The notes: generated by a model from the letters alone, not told the origin. A stretch of 64,000 nucleotides of DNA from Streptomyces sp. MJM8645 (GCF_001625365.1 NZ_LJJF01000001.1:2468501-2532500); one strand, 5' to 3'; numbered from the stretch's first letter, positions 30,902-40,001 are shown. Translations and numbers: made by a program.

Positions 30902-31489
30902 ATGTCCGCTCCGCTCGCCGCCACTCCGCTCGCCGCCGCACTGCTGCCGCTGGCCCTGCTCGTCCCCGCCGCCGCCTCGTCGGGTGCCGTCGCCCCGTCG
31001 GGCTCCGCCGCCTCGCCGGTCTCCGTCGTCGAGGCCGCCTTCGACCCCGCGACGGCCTTCGTCCCGCCGACCGCCGTCAGCTACGCGGACGACCTCGTGC
31101 CGTACGGCGCACACACCCGGATCGTCACCGACCGCTCCACCCCGGGGCGGACGGTGCTCACCATGACCGTCACCGGGCTCGCCCCCGACCACGAGTTCCC
31201 GGTCCACCTGCACACCGGCTCCTGCGGGGCCGACCCGGCCTCGTCCGGACCGCACTACCAGGACGCCGTGGACCCGGTGCAGCCGTCCACCGACCCGGCG
31301 TACGCCAACGGGCGCAACGAACTGCGGCTGGCGCTGCGCACCGACGAGCACGGCGAGGGCACCGCGACGGCCTCGGTGCCCTGGCAGCCGCGGCCGGGCG
31401 AGGCCCGCTCACTGGTGATGCACGCGGGCACCCCGACCGGCCCGCACGCGGCGGGCGACCGGGCGGCCTGCGTCAAGCTGGAGAAGTGA
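30902..31489 (+). CDS. Secreted Cu/Zn superoxide dismutase-like protein
   Basis: A 195-residue exported protein. The signal peptide is Ala/Leu-rich (residues 1-25, ending near PAAASSG). The SodC-like beta-barrel shows the copper/zinc ligand pattern FPVHLHTGSCG, then GPHYQD, and the C-terminal GDRAACVKLEK, whose Arg lines the active site in the family. The two Cys could form the conserved disulfide. Residues around 170 include VMHAGTPTGPHAAG, which supplies a further His. It lies convergent to argF with a nine-base gap. Catalytic activity is likely but some actinobacterial members have lost ligands; that needs an alignment. Confidence 0.75.
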   Translation: MSAPLAATPLAAALLPLALLVPAAASSGAVAPSGSAASPVSVVEAAFDPATAFVPPTAVSYADDLVPYGAHTRIVTDRSTPGRTVLTMTVTGLAPDHEFPVHLHTGSCGADPASSGPHYQDAVDPVQPSTDPAYANGRNELRLALRTDEHGEGTATASVPWQPRPGEARSLVMHAGTPTGPHAAGDRAACVKLEK

Positions 31490-31498
31490 GCTTCCGCC

Positions 31499-32500
31499 TC
31501 AGGAGCCGAGGGTGGCGACCAGGACCGCCTTGATGGTGTGCAGGCGGTTCTCGGCCTGGTCGAACACGACGGAGTGCGCCGACTCGAACAGCTCGTCGGT
31601 GCACTCCAGCTCGGTCATGCCGGTCGCCTCGTACATCTGCCGCCCGAGCACCGTGCCGAGGTCGTGGAACGCGGGCAGGCAGTGCAGGAACTTCACGGCC
31701 GGGTTGCCGGTGGCCCGGACGGTGTCCATCGACACCTGGTAGGGCTTGAGCAACTCGATCCGCTCGGCCCAGACCTCCTTGGGCTCGCCCATCGAGACCC
31801 AGACATCGGTGTAGAGGAAGTCCACGTCGGCCACGCCCTCGGCCACGTCCTCGGTGAGGGTGATCCGGGCGCCGGTCGCCTCGGCCAGCATCTCGGCCGC
31901 CTCCCGGACCTCCTCGACCGGCCAGAGGGAGCGCGGGGCGACGATCCGGACGTCCATGCCGAGCAGGGCGCCGGTGACCAGCAGCGAGTTGCCCATGTTG
32001 GAGCGGGCGTCGCCGAGGTACGCGAGGGCGGTCCCGGTCAGCGGCTTGGTGCTGTGCTCGGTGATGGTGAGGACGTCGGCCAGCATCTGGGTGGGGTGCC
32101 ACTCGTCGGTGAGACCGTTCCAGACCGGGACGCCGGCGTTCGCCGCCAGCTCCTCGACGATCTCCTGGCCGTGGCCGCGGTACTCGATGCCGTCGAACAT
32201 CCGGCCGAGCACCCGTGCGGTGTCCCGGATGGACTCCTTGTGGCCGATCTGCGAACCGGACGGGTCCAGGTAGGTGGTGGTGGCGCCCTGGTCGTGGGCG
32301 GCGACCTCGAAGGCGCAGCGGGTGCGGGTGGAGGTCTTCTCGAAGATCAGCGCGATGTTCTTCCCGCGCAGCCGGGGCTGCTCGGTGCCCGCATACTTGG
32401 CCGCCTTGAGTCCGGCGGCGAGGTCCACCAGGAAGCGGAACTCCTGGGGCGTGAAGTCGAGCTCCTTGAGGAAGTGCCTGTTCCGGAGGTTGAAGGCCAT
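31499..32500 (-). CDS. argF: Ornithine carbamoyltransferase
   Basis: Makes citrulline from ornithine and carbamoyl phosphate. The 333-residue protein has the carbamoyl-phosphate motif [40 protein letters not shown] and the ornithine loop HCLPAFHD. It is not in an arg operon here: the neighbours are the RNA-repair genes and a superoxide dismutase-like gene. It could serve arginine synthesis or the arginine-deiminase direction; sequence alone does not decide. Upstream there is an AT-rich patch with two GTATAGA repeats (32545-32573), possibly an arginine operator or promoter. Confidence 0.95.
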   Translation of the reverse strand: MAFNLRNRHFLKELDFTPQEFRFLVDLAAGLKAAKYAGTEQPRLRGKNIALIFEKTSTRTRCAFEVAAHDQGATTTYLDPSGSQIGHKESIRDTARVLGRMFDGIEYRGHGQEIVEELAANAGVPVWNGLTDEWHPTQMLADVLTITEHSTKPLTGTALAYLGDARSNMGNSLLVTGALLGMDVRIVAPRSLWPVEEVREAAEMLAEATGARITLTEDVAEGVADVDFLYTDVWVSMGEPKEVWAERIELLKPYQVSMDTVRATGNPAVKFLHCLPAFHDLGTVLGRQMYEATGMTELECTDELFESAHSVVFDQAENRLHTIKAVLVATLGS

Positions 32501-32606
32501 ACCGGGCTCCTGGGATGACGGGGCGTACGGGAAAGTAGCAAGTCTATACGATACTCGGAATTTCTATACACAGCGGGGTGGGAGAGGGGGAGCCCCGCCG
32601 CGGACT

Positions 32607-32706
32607 CCCCCTCGACACCCGACCGGCCTACAGCCGTGGCCCCCTCGACGCCCGGTCGGTCTAAAGGCGCGGGCACCCTCTGCGCCCGGCCGGCCTACAG
32701 GCGCGG
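32607..32706. repeat. Three tandem copies of a 33-34-bp unit at the pnkp 3' end
   Basis: Copies begin at about 32607, 32640 and 32674, each of the form CCCCTCGACGCCCGGTCGG plus a CTACAG-like end. The last includes the pnkp stop codon, so the array looks like repeated duplication of the gene's final codons and stop. Copies differ at several bases. Confidence 0.65.
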
Positions 32707-35394
32707 ATCGACCGGCTCGGACTCCAGCGCGAGCACCGCGAACACCGGCTCGTGCACCCGCCACAGCGGCTCGCCGGCCGCCAGCCGGTCCAGCGCCTCC
32801 AGGCCCAGCGCGTACTCGCGCAGCGCCAGCGAGCGCTTGTGGCCCAGCGACCGCTCGCGCAGCCGGTCCAGGTACTCGGTGTAGTCCGGGCCGTAGATGA
32901 TCCGCAGGTACTCCCGGCCGCGCACCTTCACCCCCGGCTGCACCAACCCGCCCGGACGGCCCCCGCCCCGCTTCGTGCGCACCACCGAGGCCAGCGGTTT
33001 GACCACCATGCCCTCGCCGCCCGCCGCCGTCAGCTCCTCCCACCAGGCCGTGGCGGCCGCCACCGAGGCCTCGTCCTCGGTGTCCACCAGGAGGCGGCCG
33101 GTGCGGTGCAGGACCGGTGCCCGGTCACCGTCCGTCTCAGATACTGTCTCGGGCACGGCTTCGGCCGCCGCTTCGTCGGCCGCGACCAGGCGGTCGATCC
33201 AGGCCAGGTGCTCATCGTGCGGGCGCACCGCGAGGTTCGCCCCCTCGGCGGCCAGCACCTGGAACGGCGCCAACCGCACGCCCGACAGCCCCTCGGTCGG
33301 CCAGCAGTACCGCCGGTACGCCTCGGTGAACGCCTGCGCGTCGGCCGCGCGCCGCCGCTGCTTGGCGGTCAGCTCCGCCAGGTCCAGCCCACGACCGGCC
33401 GCCCGCTCCAGGGCCGCCAGCGCCTCCGGCAGGGCAGCGCCCGCCGCAGCGCCGACCGCCGCGTACTGGCGGCGCAGCAGTTCCACGGCCTTCAGCGACC
33501 AGGGCATCAGCTCGGCGTCCAACAGCAGCCAGCCGGTGCCCAGCTCGTCGAACAGCCCCGAGCGCTCGGCGGCCGCCCGTACCCGGCCCAGCAGGGCCGC
33601 GGTCAGGCCGTCGTCGGCGAGGAACGCCCGGCCCGTCCTGGTCCAGATCGCGCCCGGACCGGCCACGCCGAAGCGCCGCTCCAGCGCCGCGTCGTCCCGG
33701 GCGACCAGCACCACCGCGCGGGAGCCCATGTGCTTCTCCTCGCACACCAGGTGCCGCACGCCGTCCGCGCGGTAGGCGGCGAACGCCTCCTGCGGGTGCT
33801 CCAGGAAGCCGTCCCGGCGGGAGGCCGCGCTCGGCGCCATGGTCGGCGGCAGGTACGCCAGCAGCCGCGGGTCCAGCGCGAAGCGGCTCATCACCTCCAG
33901 CGCCGCCGCCGCGTTCTCCTCCCGGACGGCGACCCGCCCGTGCAGCCCGGTCTCGACGATCCGGCGGCCCGCCACGTCCGCGAGATCCAGCGGACGGCCC
34001 TCGCGGGCGCCCGGCGCGTCCGTGGCCAGCGGGCGCACCGGCGCGTACCACTCCCGCTCGGCCGGCACGCTCACCAGCTCCCGCTCCGGGTAGCGCAGCG
34101 CCGTCAGGGTGCCGCCGAACACGCAACCGGTGTCCAGGCAGACGGTGTTGTTGACGAAGCTCGCCGACGGCACCGGTGTGTGGCCGTACACCACCAGCGC
34201 CTTGCCCCGGTACTCCTCCGCCCACGGGTAGCGCACCGGCAGGCCGTACTCGTCGGTCTCGCCGGTGGTCTCCCCGTACAGCGCGTGCGAACGCACCCGG
34301 CCCGAGTTGCGGCCGTGGTAGCGCTCCGGCAGACCGGCGTGGCAGACCACCAGCGCGCCGCCGTCCAGCAGGTAGTGGCTCACCAGGCCGCGCATGAACT
34401 CCCGCGCCTCGGCCCGGAACTCCTCGGACTCGCCGGCCAGCTGATCCAGCGACTCCTGCAGGCCGTAGGCGACGTTGACCTTCTTGCCGTCCAACGCCCG
34501 GCCCAGCTTGTTCTCGTGGTTGCCCGGCACGCACAGCGCGTGCCCGGCCGCGACCATGCCCATCACCAGGCGCAGCACGCCCGGCGTGTCCGGGCCGCGG
34601 TCGACCAGGTCCCCGACGAACACGGCGGTACGGCCCGCCGGCGGCACCGCGTCCACCGGCCGGCCCCCGGCGTCCCGGGTCAGCGTGTAGCCGAGGCCGG
34701 TCAGCAGGGTCTCCAGCTCGGAGCGGCAGCCGTGGATGTCGCCGACGATGTCGAACGGGCCGGTCAGGTGACGCAGGTCGTTGTAGCGCTTCTCCAGCTC
34801 CACCTCGGCCGCCGCCACCTCGGCCTCGCCGCGCAGCACGTGCACCTTACGGAAGCCCTCGCGCTCCAGGCCCCGCAGGGAACGGCGCAGCTCGCGGTGC
34901 TGACGCGGGACGACGTGGGCCGGCAGCTGGCGGTCCGCGCGGGAGCGGTTGCGCTCGGCGCACACGCCCGGCGGGACGTCCAGCACGATCGCGATCGGCA
35001 GCACGTCGTGCTCACGGGCGATCCGCACCAGCTGGTGGCGTGCCTCGGGCTGGACGTTGGTGGCGTCCACGACGGTCAGCCGGCCGGCCGCGAGGCGCTT
35101 GCCGACGATGTAGTGCAGGACGTCGAAGGCCTCGGCGGAGGCCGACTGGTCGTTCTCGTCGTCGGCGACCAGGCCGCGGCAGAAGTCGGAGGAGACGACC
35201 TGGGTGGGCAGGAAGTGGCGGCGGGCGAAGGTCGACTTGCCGGCGCCGCTGGTGCCGATCAGGACGACGAGGGAGACGTCGGTGACGGGGAGGCGGCGGG
35301 GGGCGGGGTGGTCCTGGGGCAGTTCCTGGTCGTACTCCTGGTCGTGTTCCTGGTGCTGGTGCTGCTCGGGCGTCGGGGTCGCTTCGTCGGTCAT
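32695..35394 (-). CDS. pnkp: Polynucleotide kinase-phosphatase-ligase of bacterial RNA repair (Pnkp)
   Basis: An 899-residue three-domain enzyme. A His/Gln-rich tail precedes the kinase with P-loop GTSGAGKST; the metallophosphoesterase (from about 212) has VGDIHGC, FVGDLVDRGPDT and PGNHENKL; the C-terminal ligase-type adenylyltransferase domain carries the nucleotidyl Lys in EEKHMGSRAV (about 553). Pnkp heals 5'-OH and 2',3'-cyclic phosphate RNA ends and seals them when paired with Hen1. The start overlaps the hen1 stop (ATGA), so the two are translationally coupled. ATG 35394 is the first start fitting homology. Length matches the family (about 850-900). Confidence 0.95.
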   Translation of the reverse strand: MTDEATPTPEQHQHQEHDQEYDQELPQDHPAPRRLPVTDVSLVVLIGTSGAGKSTFARRHFLPTQVVSSDFCRGLVADDENDQSASAEAFDVLHYIVGKRLAAGRLTVVDATNVQPEARHQLVRIAREHDVLPIAIVLDVPPGVCAERNRSRADRQLPAHVVPRQHRELRRSLRGLEREGFRKVHVLRGEAEVAAAEVELEKRYNDLRHLTGPFDIVGDIHGCRSELETLLTGLGYTLTRDAGGRPVDAVPPAGRTAVFVGDLVDRGPDTPGVLRLVMGMVAAGHALCVPGNHENKLGRALDGKKVNVAYGLQESLDQLAGESEEFRAEAREFMRGLVSHYLLDGGALVVCHAGLPERYHGRNSGRVRSHALYGETTGETDEYGLPVRYPWAEEYRGKALVVYGHTPVPSASFVNNTVCLDTGCVFGGTLTALRYPERELVSVPAEREWYAPVRPLATDAPGAREGRPLDLADVAGRRIVETGLHGRVAVREENAAAALEVMSRFALDPRLLAYLPPTMAPSAASRRDGFLEHPQEAFAAYRADGVRHLVCEEKHMGSRAVVLVARDDAALERRFGVAGPGAIWTRTGRAFLADDGLTAALLGRVRAAAERSGLFDELGTGWLLLDAELMPWSLKAVELLRRQYAAVGAAAGAALPEALAALERAAGRGLDLAELTAKQRRRAADAQAFTEAYRRYCWPTEGLSGVRLAPFQVLAAEGANLAVRPHDEHLAWIDRLVAADEAAAEAVPETVSETDGDRAPVLHRTGRLLVDTEDEASVAAATAWWEELTAAGGEGMVVKPLASVVRTKRGGGRPGGLVQPGVKVRGREYLRIIYGPDYTEYLDRLRERSLGHKRSLALREYALGLEALDRLAAGEPLWRVHEPVFAVLALESEPVDPRL

Positions 35395-36989
35395 CGGGAT
35401 TCGCCTCCTTCGGGCGCCGGGTCGGTCGGGGTCCGGTCGGTCGGGGTCTGCGCGGTCCGGGTGGTGCCGCTCGTGGTCTGCTCGGGCGGGGTCTGCTCGA
35501 CAGGGCCGGTGCCGAGGCGGAACAGGGCCAGCTGGGTCGGCGCGCCGACCTCCCCGTCCTCCGGCCCCACCGGGCGCAGCACCACCGTGTAACCGAACGC
35601 GGCCGCGACCCGCTCGGCCCACGCGCGGAACTCGGCGCGCGACCACTCGAAGCGGTGGTCGGCGTGCCGGACAGCGCCCGCCGGCAGGCTCTCCCAGCGG
35701 ACGTTGTACTCGGCGTTCGGCGTGGTGACGACCACCGCCCCCGGCCGGGCCGCGCCGAACACCGCGTACTCCAGCGCGGGCAGCCTGGGCAGGTCCAGGT
35801 GCTCGACCACCTCGCACAGCACCGCCGCGTCGAAGCCCTTCAACCGGGTGTCCGTGTAGGTCAGCGCACCCTGCGCCAGCGTCACCCGGGCCGCCTGCCG
35901 CTCCGGCATCCGGTCCAGGCGCAATCCGCGGGCCGCCGCCTGCAACGCCCGCGCAGACACGTCCACGCCGAGCACCTCGGTGAAGCGGGCGTCCTTCAGC
36001 AGTTCGCCGATCAACTCGCCCCGGCCGCAGCCGAGATCGGCGACGCGGGCCGCGCCCACCTCCCGCAGGGCGGCGAGGATCGCGGCGCGGCGCTGCCCGG
36101 CGAGGGACGACGGCCTGGGCTCCGATGTCGCCCCGGCGGCCTCAGCCTGCTCCTCCGGCCGGTCGTCGACCGCGTTGTCGACCTCCTCGGGCTCCCGGTC
36201 GTCCGCCTCCGCCAGCCGGGCCAGCTCCAGACGCTCCAGCGCCACCCGGGTCAGCGCCCGGCTCCGGGACAGGTAGCGGCGGGTGATCAGGGCGCGCTCC
36301 GGGTGGGCGGCCAGCCAGCCCTCGCCGGCGGCGAGCAGCTTGTCCACCTCGTCCGGGGCGACCCAGTAGTGCTTGGCGCCGTCCAGCACCGGCAGCAGCA
36401 CGTACAGCTGCTGAAGCGCGTCGGCAAGCCGCACGGCGTCCGAGACCAGCGTGAGCCGCACGTACCGGGACTCGCCCCACTCCGGGAACGCCTCGTCCAG
36501 CGGGAGCGCCACCGCCTCGACCCGCCAGCCCAGCGGCTCGAACAGCCGGAGCGCCATCGCCGGGCCACCGCCCTCGCCCGCGCCGTTCGCGGGCACCGCG
36601 GGCAGCGTGATCCGCAGCGGGCGCGGGCGCTCCGCCAGCCCCGGCCGGGCCGGGCAGTCGCCCTTCATCGCGGACCGGAACACCGTCCGAAGCGCCACCG
36701 CGAGCAGCGAGGACGCCGCGTACGGGCGGTCGTTGACGTACTGGGCGAGCGCGAAGTCCGGCGAACCGCCGCGCCCCTTGCCCCGGCCCTTGCGGACCAG
36801 CGCGATCGGATCGACGTCCAGCAGCAGCGCCGCCGTGCAGACGTCGTCGCCCGCCTCTGGGTAGAAGACGTGCGCCTCGCCGTGCGACGTCGCGAACCGC
36901 TGGACCTTGCCCGGGTGCTTGTGCAGCAGGAAGCCGAGATCGGTGGCCGGGCCCTCGACGCTGCCGGTGGTGGAGATCGACATGAACAC
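35391..36989 (-). CDS. hen1: 3'-terminal RNA 2'-O-methyltransferase Hen1
   Basis: A 532-residue methyltransferase that marks repaired RNA 3' ends. The N-terminal domain begins FMSISTTGS with [15 protein letters not shown], the signature of bacterial Hen1, which stimulates Pnkp ligation. The C-terminal SAM domain has [13 protein letters not shown] and the metal-binding [14 protein letters not shown] motif (here [10 protein letters not shown], plus ADHRFEW). A Thr/Pro-rich tail follows. GTG 36989 gives the family-like start [12 protein letters not shown] 36983 is the alternative. It precedes pnkp and shares four bases with it. Confidence 0.95.
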   Translation of the reverse strand: MFMSISTTGSVEGPATDLGFLLHKHPGKVQRFATSHGEAHVFYPEAGDDVCTAALLLDVDPIALVRKGRGKGRGGSPDFALAQYVNDRPYAASSLLAVALRTVFRSAMKGDCPARPGLAERPRPLRITLPAVPANGAGEGGGPAMALRLFEPLGWRVEAVALPLDEAFPEWGESRYVRLTLVSDAVRLADALQQLYVLLPVLDGAKHYWVAPDEVDKLLAAGEGWLAAHPERALITRRYLSRSRALTRVALERLELARLAEADDREPEEVDNAVDDRPEEQAEAAGATSEPRPSSLAGQRRAAILAALREVGAARVADLGCGRGELIGELLKDARFTEVLGVDVSARALQAAARGLRLDRMPERQAARVTLAQGALTYTDTRLKGFDAAVLCEVVEHLDLPRLPALEYAVFGAARPGAVVVTTPNAEYNVRWESLPAGAVRHADHRFEWSRAEFRAWAERVAAAFGYTVVLRPVGPEDGEVGAPTQLALFRLGTGPVEQTPPEQTTSGTTRTAQTPTDRTPTDPAPEGGESR

Positions 36990-37165
36990 CTGCCCGAGTA
37001 TCACCGAGCAAACCTCCGCTGAACACCGGGTTTCCCGGTGCGGCGGCCGTCCGCCGCGGCCCGTCGGCGGCCGTGTACGCACGGCGGGGGCCTGCCGACC
37101 GGCGGCCGCGTCCGCACGACGGGCGTGTTCGGCAGCGGAGCCCCGCATTGGTTAACGTGCACGGT

Positions 37166-38155
37166 GTGACTGCTGAATCGACCTCCCTCCCGAACGGGGC
37201 CGTGGCCGCCGGCCTGGCCACCATCGCCGCCGACGGCACCGTCCTCGACACCTGGTTCCCCGCCCCCGCCCTGGCCGCCGAGCCCGGCCCGGCCGGCACC
37301 GTCCGCCTGACCGCCGAGCAGGCCGAGGCCGAACTCGGCGCCGGCGCCGCCGAGGCGCTGCGCGCCGACGCGCGCCGCGGCGTCGAGGTGGTCGCCGTGC
37401 GCACCACCATCGCCTCGCTCGACGAGAAGCCGCTCGACACCCACGACGTGTACCTGCGCCTGCACCTGCTCAGCCACCGCCTGGTCAAGCCGCACGGCCA
37501 GAACCTGGACGGCGTCTTCGGACTGCTCGCCAACGTCGCGTGGACCAGCATCGGCCCCGTCCCGGTGGACACGGTCGAGCAGGCCCGCCTCGCGGTCCGC
37601 GCCCAGGGCGGCCAGCTCGCCGTGTACGGCATCGACAAGTTCCCGCGGATGACCGACTACGTCGCCCCGTCCGGCGTGCGCATCGCCCACGCCGACCGCG
37701 TCCGCCTCGGCGCCCACCTGGCCGTCGGCACCACCGTGATGCACGAGGGCTTCGTCAACTTCAACGCCGGCACCCTCGGCACCTCCATGGTCGAGGGCCG
37801 GATCAGCGCGGGCGTCGTCGTCGGCGACCACAGCGACATCGGCGGCGGCGCCTCGATCATGGGCACCCTCTCCGGCGGCGGCAAGCAGGTCGTCTCGGTC
37901 GGCGAGCGCTGCCTGCTCGGCGCCAACGCCGGCATCGGCATCTCGCTCGGCAGCGACTGCGTCATCGAGGCCGGCCTCTACGTCACCGCCGGCACCCGGG
38001 TCACCACCCCGGACGGCACCGTGGCCAAGGCCGTCGAGCTGTCCGGCCAGGACAACCTGCTGTTCCGCCGCAACTCGCAGACCGGCGCCGTCGAGGTCAT
38101 CGCCCGCTCCGGCTCCTGGGGCGGCCTCAACGCCGACCTGCACGCCCACAACTGA
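37166..38155 (+). CDS. dapD: Tetrahydrodipicolinate N-succinyltransferase
   Basis: Succinylates tetrahydrodipicolinate in the lysine/diaminopimelate pathway. The 329-residue protein has the actinobacterial DapD layout: N-terminal domain, then the left-handed beta helix with [40 protein letters not shown], and [16 protein letters not shown] 37166 gives the usual length; GTG 37157 is also possible. It diverges from hen1 and ends at an 18-bp terminator. Confidence 0.95.
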   Translation: MTAESTSLPNGAVAAGLATIAADGTVLDTWFPAPALAAEPGPAGTVRLTAEQAEAELGAGAAEALRADARRGVEVVAVRTTIASLDEKPLDTHDVYLRLHLLSHRLVKPHGQNLDGVFGLLANVAWTSIGPVPVDTVEQARLAVRAQGGQLAVYGIDKFPRMTDYVAPSGVRIAHADRVRLGAHLAVGTTVMHEGFVNFNAGTLGTSMVEGRISAGVVVGDHSDIGGGASIMGTLSGGGKQVVSVGERCLLGANAGIGISLGSDCVIEAGLYVTAGTRVTTPDGTVAKAVELSGQDNLLFRRNSQTGAVEVIARSGSWGGLNADLHAHN

Positions 38156-38169
38156 CCTGCGGGACCACA

Positions 38170-38211
38170 CACTCGGGGTCCGGAGCCGACTCGGGCTCCG
38201 GACCCCGAGTG
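38170..38211. terminator. dapD terminator
   Basis: An 18-bp perfect stem (38170-38187 with 38194-38211; core CTCGGGGTCCGGAGCC) around a six-base loop, 15 bp after the dapD stop. Confidence 0.9.
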
Positions 38212-38314
38212 CGTGCTCCGGCTTGCGGTGGGGGGCGGGCCCCCTCCCCCCCCTCCCCCCTCCCCTCCCTTCCTCTCGCCCGAAGCCTTGGCCCTGTCCC
38301 GGCTTGGTCGGGCG

Positions 38315-38344
38315 CCCGGCTTGCTCGGCGCCGAGCAAGCCGGG
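38315..38344. repeat. 30-bp perfect palindrome without spacer
   Basis: CCCGGCTTGCTCGGC is followed directly by its exact reverse complement GCCGAGCAAGCCGGG. A near copy of the left arm (CCCGGCTTGGTCGG) lies at 38298-38311. Confidence 0.9.
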
Positions 38345-38478
38345 TGTGTCTCGTGCGCCTAGCCCAGGCCGCTTCGCGGCGGCAAGCCGGGATCACCCGG
38401 GAGGCTTACGGCGTAACGGAGTTGGACCACATCGGGTGGTACGCGGCGACCGGCCGCCGGAGCGGTTCGTTGGTTGCT

Positions 38479-38527
38479 GCAGCGGGGGCGTGTGCCTTGG
38501 TGGCGAGGCATCAGGCACCCCCGCTGC
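38479..38527. repeat. Nested inverted repeat before the small ORF
   Basis: The outer stem GCAGCGGGGG (38479-38488) pairs with CCCCCGCTGC (38518-38527); the inner stem TGCCT (38493-38497) pairs with AGGCA (38506-38510). It ends 60 bp before the 79-residue ORF. Confidence 0.6.
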
Positions 38528-38586
38528 GCGGGCCGAGCCACCGTCGGCCGCTTCACGCCGCACTACCGATCCGAAGAGGTCCCGTC

Positions 38587-38826
38587 ATGTCCCAACCAAC
38601 TGCCACGCCGCAGCTCCCGAGCAACCCGGCGGGCTCGGCAGCCGGTACCTCGTCCGGGCCCGCCGCGCAGAAGAGCCTGCTGGAACAGATGCAGGAACTG
38701 CTCGCCTCGGTGACCGCGGATCTCGCCGAGTTGCAGTCCTCCGGCATCCGGGAGGACGGCCCGGCCACCTATCCCACCGGTACGGACACCTCCTCCGACG
38801 CTCCCGCCACGCCAGGCACCCGATAG
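38587..38826 (+). CDS. Small unknown protein, 79 residues
   Basis: The ATG at 38587 has GAAGAGG six bases before it. The N-terminal third is Ser/Thr/Pro/Ala-rich, a helix follows (SLLEQMQELLASVTADLAEL), then an acidic Thr/Pro/Ser/Asp tail (YPTGTDTSSDAPATPG). Third positions are mostly G/C, so it looks coding. Its last 58 bases overlap the 3' end of the minus-strand gene 38769-39392. It is not a recognised family. A post-translationally modified peptide precursor was considered but there is no adjacent modifying enzyme. Confidence 0.5.
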   Translation: MSQPTATPQLPSNPAGSAAGTSSGPAAQKSLLEQMQELLASVTADLAELQSSGIREDGPATYPTGTDTSSDAPATPGTR

Positions 38827-39392
38827 TCCGGCGCCTGCTCCTCCCCCTTCGGCTGGCCCTCGTCCGGCGGGCCGAGCCGGACCACGAGTAAGGGCGAGCC
38901 CCGCTCGGCCGGCGCCCCGCCGAGCACCGCGCCCTCCTCTTCCTCCAATCTGCCCACCGTCTTCCGCAGCCGCCCGGCCAGGTCCTTGCACTCCGACACC
39001 GCGTCCACGCCGTCGATGCACGTCCAGTAGAGGCTCTCGGTGTCGGCCCCGCAGGCCAGCACCACCAGCGTCTCCCCGACGTCCCGCAGCAGCCCGTCCA
39101 GCGCACCCAAGGTCGGCGCCAGCTCGCCGAGTTCGGTGAGCCGCCCGGCCCGGCCGCCGCTCAGCACGGCGGCCCTGACGACCGAGCGTTCCAGGCAGAC
39201 CGCCGCGTGCGCCGCGGCCTCGGACAGTTGCTGCCCCAGCCCGGTGAGCTCGTCGTCGTCCAGCTCCGCCAGCCTGGCCCCCACCGCCTCGGTGAGCAGC
39301 GCGGCCTGCCGCGCCTCGGCCAGCACATCCGGTACGTGCCTGGCCTCGGCCAGGGCGTGCCGGGCCCTCTTGATCAGTCGCAGCGCCTCCAT
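38769..39392 (-). CDS. Unknown helical protein (possibly DUF6099-like)
   Basis: A 207-residue product from ATG 39392, preceded by GGAAGGAG. It starts MEALRLIKRARHALAEAR and is alpha-helical with no signal or membrane segment. The middle contains CLERSVVRAAVLSGGRAGRL and an Asp/Cys-containing stretch (CIDGVDAVSECKDLAGRL). The opening resembles the streptomycete family annotated DUF6099; this is from memory. The C-terminal end is charged and overlaps the opposite 38587-38826 ORF. Confidence 0.65.
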   Translation of the reverse strand: MEALRLIKRARHALAEARHVPDVLAEARQAALLTEAVGARLAELDDDELTGLGQQLSEAAAHAAVCLERSVVRAAVLSGGRAGRLTELGELAPTLGALDGLLRDVGETLVVLACGADTESLYWTCIDGVDAVSECKDLAGRLRKTVGRLEEEEGAVLGGAPAERGSPLLVVRLGPPDEGQPKGEEQAPDYRVPGVAGASEEVSVPVG

Positions 39393-39557
39393 GGCCGCCA
39401 CTCCTTCCGCTCGCTGTCGCCGTGGGACCACGACCGCCGGAGGGGCGGTCAGGTGGTCACGGCGAAAGCGTGCGGCGAAGTCGGCGAGGCCGCATCCGTC
39501 ATCGGGAAAGCTGTGGACAAGTCCGGGGCTGTGGATAACTCCCGTCCCTCACAAGGG

Positions 39558-39986
39558 TTATTCGTCCACGTCCGGATTGACGCCCGCCCCGTCCGGGTCC
39601 GCGTCCGCCGGTCCGTCCGGCACCGGGAAGCGGAGCTCGTTCCGCTCGATCTTGGCCGCGAGGGCCTCCAGCGGATCCACCCCGACCACCGTGCAGAACT
39701 GCACCAGGTACGCGAGGACGTCCGCGACCTCGTCCCGCACCCGGTGGGCCCGCTCCGGCTCGGACATCACCGCGGCCGCCTGCTCGGGCGTCAACCACTG
39801 GAAGATCTCCAGCAGTTCGCCGGCCTCCACGCTCAGCGCGGCCGCCAGGTTCTTCGACGTGTGGAAGGGCTCCCAGCGCCGGGCCGCCGCGAAGTCCGCC
39901 AGCCGCTGCCGCAGGGCCTCCAAGGTCGGCCCGGTGGGCCCGGTGGGCCCGGCCGGTTCCCCCGGCCTCGTCACTCGTTCGTTCAC
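39558..39986 (-). CDS. MazG-like nucleotide pyrophosphohydrolase
   Basis: A 142-residue all-alpha NTP pyrophosphatase of the MazG/RS21-C6 type. After a GPTGPTGPT repeat it reads LRQRLADFAAARRW, then the metal-binding EAGELLEIFQWL (Glu pair) and DEVADVLAYLVQF (Glu/Asp pair), the diagnostic EExxE-and-ExxD arrangement. It would hydrolyse (d)NTPs, perhaps damaged ones. It starts 16 bp after the stop of the ATPase gene 40002-41354 and likely shares its transcript. The tail is acidic and unstructured. Confidence 0.88.
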   Translation of the reverse strand: MNERVTRPGEPAGPTGPTGPTLEALRQRLADFAAARRWEPFHTSKNLAAALSVEAGELLEIFQWLTPEQAAAVMSEPERAHRVRDEVADVLAYLVQFCTVVGVDPLEALAAKIERNELRFPVPDGPADADPDGAGVNPDVDE

Positions 39987-40001
39987 CCGTCCAGGTCTAC
40001 C

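Larger units (their letters stand above)
38156..38586. other. 430-bp gene-poor stretch with strong repeats
   Basis: After the dapD terminator the sequence has a G-rich run (38229-38239) followed by 38 uninterrupted pyrimidines (38240-38277). Next come a direct repeat and a 30-bp perfect palindrome (38298-38344), further AAGCCGGG copies (about 38384), a TTACGGCGTAA palindrome, and a two-level inverted repeat (38479-38527). No coding sequence is evident before the ORF at 38587. Confidence 0.75.

Noticed and set aside
35395..35817. Upstream extension of Pnkp
   Set aside because: It runs in the antisense-free overlap with hen1 but in a different frame; the conserved kinase start is well covered from 35394.
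38240..38277. Homopyrimidine run as a CRISPR or satellite array
   Set aside because: No regular unit with spacers; simple C/T slippage.
38587..38826. Graspetide-type precursor for the ATP-grasp ligases
   Set aside because: The acidic Thr/Ser tail is suggestive, but the ligases are 3.6 kb away on the other strand with unrelated genes between; no core repeat is present.
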